A stretch of DNA of 64,000 nucleotides from DYJK01 sp040755055 (GTDB lineage: Bacteria > Bacteroidota > Ignavibacteria > Ignavibacteriales > Melioribacteraceae), in the NCBI GenBank assembly GCA_040755055.1, contig JBFMBS010000018.1, forward strand, positions 1-64,000, written 5' to 3'. Both the position numbers and the translations under genes were made by a program. The notes under the pieces were generated by a model. The model was given only the letters and a program-made list of their open reading frames with translations. It had not been told where the DNA came from and did not search any database. This document shows positions 61,578 through 64,000 of this stretch, piece after piece (position 1 is the stretch's first letter; every line of letters starts with the position of its first letter).

Positions 61578-64000
61578 TGAATACCTCCTCTGTAACGGCA
61601 ACAGTTTCAATATCAGGATACTCGCTAAGTTTCATGCGTTCGAGAGATTTTCTGTAATCGATCGGCATAACTTTTACGAACATCGGTAAGTTCGATTCCC
61701 ACTTAGTCAAAATTTCCATAGCAAGAGGACTGTTGGTATAACTGTAATGTCTTTCAATCATTGTTCTTAAAAATAATTTGTCGTTTTCGTGCCATACACT
61801 TTCAAGATCAACCATGTCGAGATTACATTTTGTATCGAACAACTGCGATTGATCGCGGATGTAAGCAATACCGCCGCTCATTCCGGCAGCAAAATTTTTG
61901 CCGGTCGAACCGAGGCAAACAACAATTCCGCCGGTCATATATTCGCAGCCGTGATCACCGATTCCTTCAACGACAACTTTTGCACCGCTGTTGCGGATTG
62001 CAAATCGTTCACCGGCTTTCCCGTTGATGTAAACTTCGCCGGCAGTTGCGCCGTAAAGTACAACGTTTCCGCATATCACATTATCGTGCGGAGTGAAAGC
62101 TGATTTTTCGGGCGGAACAATTACTACTCTTCCTCCCGACATTCCTTTACCGAGATAATCGTTTGCGTCGCCTTCAACTTTCATTGTGATGCCCGGCGCG
62201 AGAAATGCGCCGAAGCTTTGTCCGGCAGATCCCCTGAAATTTATTTTGATTGTATCATCGGGCAAACCGCTTGCACCGTAGCGTTTAACAATTTCACCGC
62301 TCAATCTTGCGCCGACAGTTCTATAAATATTTCGCAGCGGTAAATTCAATTCGACCGGTTTCTTTTCTTCGATTGCCGGCTGAACAAGTTTGATTAATTC
62401 CGTATCGAAAGTCTCCACTTGATTTGGTTCTGCGGCACAGCAAGATTTTCCGGATGTATCAACCATCGAGTTGAACAGCGGATTCAAATCAAACTTTTGT
62501 GCTTTCCACATGTGAGCCGGAGGATTGTATTCAAGAACTTCAGTATGCCCGATCATTTCTTCAACAGTTCTGAATCCGAGTTCAGCCATTTGCTCGCGTA
62601 AATTTTGTGCAAGGAATTTGAAATATCTTTCGACATACTCCGGCTTGCCGGCAAACTTTGCACGCAATGCCGGGTCTTGTGTTGCTACACCAACAGAGCA
62701 TGTATTTTGATGACACTTCCGCAGCATTATGCAGCCCATTGTAATCAGCACAGATGTTGCGAAACCAAATTCTTCTGCGCCAAGTAAAGCTGCAACAGCT
62801 ATATCTCTTCCGGTTTTCAATTGACCGTCAGCTTGCACACGGATTTTATCGCGCAAATTATTATGAATTAATGTTTGATGAGTTTCCGCCAAACCGATTT
62901 CCCACGGCACACCGGTATGTTTAATTGATGTAAGCGGCGATGCACCGGTTCCGCCTTCGTATCCTGAAATTAAAACGAGATCGGCTTTTGCTTTTGCAAC
63001 ACCGGCTGCAATTGTTCCAACGCCGGATTCTGAAACAAGTTTTACGGAAATTTTCGCAGATGGATTTACGCACTTCAAATCAAAAATTAATTGTGCGAGA
63101 TCTTCGATTGAATAAATATCGTGATGCGGCGGCGGCGAAATCAATGTAACACCCGGAGTTGTATGACGAACTCTCGCAATTTCATCAGATACTTTGTGAC
63201 CGGGTAACTGGCCGCCTTCACCGGGTTTTGCACCTTGTGCAACTTTTATTTGAAGTTCTTCAGCACTCAATAAATATTCGGGCGTAACACCAAATCTGCC
63301 CGAAGCAACTTGCTTAATTTTTGATGCCGAAATTTCACCATTCGCATTCGGTTTCAGTCGTTCGGGGTCTTCGCCGCCTTCGCCGGAATTACTCTTCGCG
63401 CCGATATGATTCATAGCAATAGCAATTGTTTCGTGTGCTTCTTTGCTGATTGAACCGAACGACATCGCCGAAACGACAAATCTTTTTATGATGTTTTCTA
63501 CCGGTTCAACTTCTTCAACCGGAATCGAATCTCTCTTTTTAAATGAGAGCAGACTTCTAATTGTCCGCGGGCTCGATTCACCTTCGTTAACAAGTTTTAC
63601 GTATTGTTTGAAAATTTCGTAGTCATCAGTTTTGGTTGCAAGCTGTAATTTTGAAATCGTATCCTGATTCCAAAAATGTTTTTCGCCGTTGATACGGATT
63701 GTGTACTCGCCTCCGGCTTCAAGCAAATTACTTCTGAAAGCATCTTCGGGATATCCTTTTGAATGACGCTTTACAGCTTCGATTTGAATTTCTTTTAATC
63801 CGATACCGCCCAAACGCGAAATCGTTCCGGTAAAATATTTATCGATCACGTCTTTGTTCAAACCAATTGCTTCAAATGTTTGCGCTGCAAAATAACTGTG
63901 CAGTGTGGAGATGCCGAGACGGCTCATTGTTTTGAGCAGACCTTTTTTGATTGCGATTATGTACGCATCGATTGCTTCTTCAGGTTTCAGTTTTGTTTCG
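61570..64000 (-). CDS. gltB: Glutamate synthase large subunit, C-terminal part (runs off window)
   Basis: The frame is open to the window edge, so the Met at 63927 is internal: upstream codons continue ETKLKPEEAIDAYIIAIKKG in the normal GltB sequence. About 809 C-terminal residues are visible. They include part of the central domain, the FMN-binding synthase barrel (KSNSGEGGEDPERLK, SISVKL-type strand ISVKLVSESG, GYEGGTGASP), the [3Fe-4S] cysteines in CIMLRKCHQNTCSVGV, and the GxGxG domain (GMSGGRVV, GERFAIRNSGAK, MSGGIAY). The N-terminal glutaminase domain lies outside. It makes two glutamates from glutamine and 2-oxoglutarate. Confidence 0.95.
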   Translation of the reverse strand, partial: ETKLKPEEAIDAYIIAIKKGLLKTMSRLGISTLHSYFAAQTFEAIGLNKDVIDKYFTGTISRLGGIGLKEIQIEAVKRHSKGYPEDAFRSNLLEAGGEYTIRINGEKHFWNQDTISKLQLATKTDDYEIFKQYVKLVNEGESSPRTIRSLLSFKKRDSIPVEEVEPVENIIKRFVVSAMSFGSISKEAHETIAIAMNHIGAKSNSGEGGEDPERLKPNANGEISASKIKQVASGRFGVTPEYLLSAEELQIKVAQGAKPGEGGQLPGHKVSDEIARVRHTTPGVTLISPPPHHDIYSIEDLAQLIFDLKCVNPSAKISVKLVSESGVGTIAAGVAKAKADLVLISGYEGGTGASPLTSIKHTGVPWEIGLAETHQTLIHNNLRDKIRVQADGQLKTGRDIAVAALLGAEEFGFATSVLITMGCIMLRKCHQNTCSVGVATQDPALRAKFAGKPEYVERYFKFLAQNLREQMAELGFRTVEEMIGHTEVLEYNPPAHMWKAQKFDLNPLFNSMVDTSGKSCCAAEPNQVETFDTELIKLVQPAIEEKKPVELNLPLRNIYRTVGARLSGEIVKRYGASGLPDDTIKINFRGSAGQSFGAFLAPGITMKVEGDANDYLGKGMSGGRVVIVPPEKSAFTPHDNVICGNVVLYGATAGEVYINGKAGERFAIRNSGAKVVVEGIGDHGCEYMTGGIVVCLGSTGKNFAAGMSGGIAYIRDQSQLFDTKCNLDMVDLESVWHENDKLFLRTMIERHYSYTNSPLAMEILTKWESNLPMFVKVMPIDYRKSLERMKLSEYPDIETVAVTEEVFNG

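Noticed and set aside
63925..63927. Start codon for a complete gltB
   Set aside because: The frame continues upstream to the window edge with normal GltB sequence, so this Met is internal and the gene is cut by the window.

Overview
The window looks like a chromosomal segment from the Ignavibacteria/Chlorobi–Bacteroidetes side of the FCB group. Supporting signs are the low-GC base composition, weak or absent Shine-Dalgarno sequences with frequent TTG/GTG starts, a TAnnTTTG-type -7 promoter element before the tRNA, a TonB-dependent receptor with an N-terminal carboxypeptidase-regulatory-like domain, a DPP-IV-type S9 peptidase, a pyruvoyl-dependent arginine decarboxylase and a very large outer-membrane beta-barrel-like protein. 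The assignment is inferred from gene content; no 16S rRNA or species-level marker is present. No prophage, transposase, CRISPR array or rRNA was seen.

Layout. 0.4–4.9 kb: two SLC45-like MFS transporters, a secreted protein and a methyltransferase. 5.0–7.3 kb (+): smpB, tyrS and pyruvoyl arginine decarboxylase. 7.3–11.95 kb (-): a TPP-riboswitch-controlled thiamin uptake operon (TonB receptor, thiamin pyrophosphokinase, sodium:solute symporter). 11.97–19.8 kb (-): a seven-LysM lytic transglycosylase lipoprotein, then propionyl-CoA carboxylase beta, an ABC ATPase/permease pair without a binding protein, a metallo-beta-lactamase-fold hydrolase and aroC. 19.9–28.0 kb (-): htrA, recO, mtnA, a PfkB kinase, a Nudix hydrolase and the 1152-aa outer-membrane protein. 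28.2–33.9 kb (-): a response regulator and a 1740-aa eight-PAS sensor kinase. 34.0–42.7 kb (-): a tripartite MacAB/TolC-type exporter with four FtsX-like permeases in two related pairs. 42.8–49.6 kb (-): cca, a membrane HExxH metallopeptidase, murA and a Ser/Thr kinase with YCF48-like repeats. 49.7–58.3 kb (+): tRNA-Leu(UAG), tig, clpP, a DPP-IV-like peptidase, a degenerate histidine kinase with three receiver domains, and gltX. 58.9–60.0 kb (+): a two-gene cassette whose second gene is a RelA/SpoT-type synthetase, read here as a probable toxSAS toxin–antitoxin module. 60.1–64.0 kb (-): gltD and the C-terminal part of gltB, which runs off the window.

Most of the window is housekeeping sequence in tightly packed operons with 1–14 nt overlaps. 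The items that most merit a second look are the alarmone-synthetase cassette (58.9–60.0 kb), the riboswitch with a visible antiterminator/terminator switch, the pseudo-histidine-kinase triple-receiver protein, the degenerate ABC ATPase, an in-frame palindromic insertion inside gltX, and a family of about 150-bp elements with covarying inverted ends in intergenic spaces.
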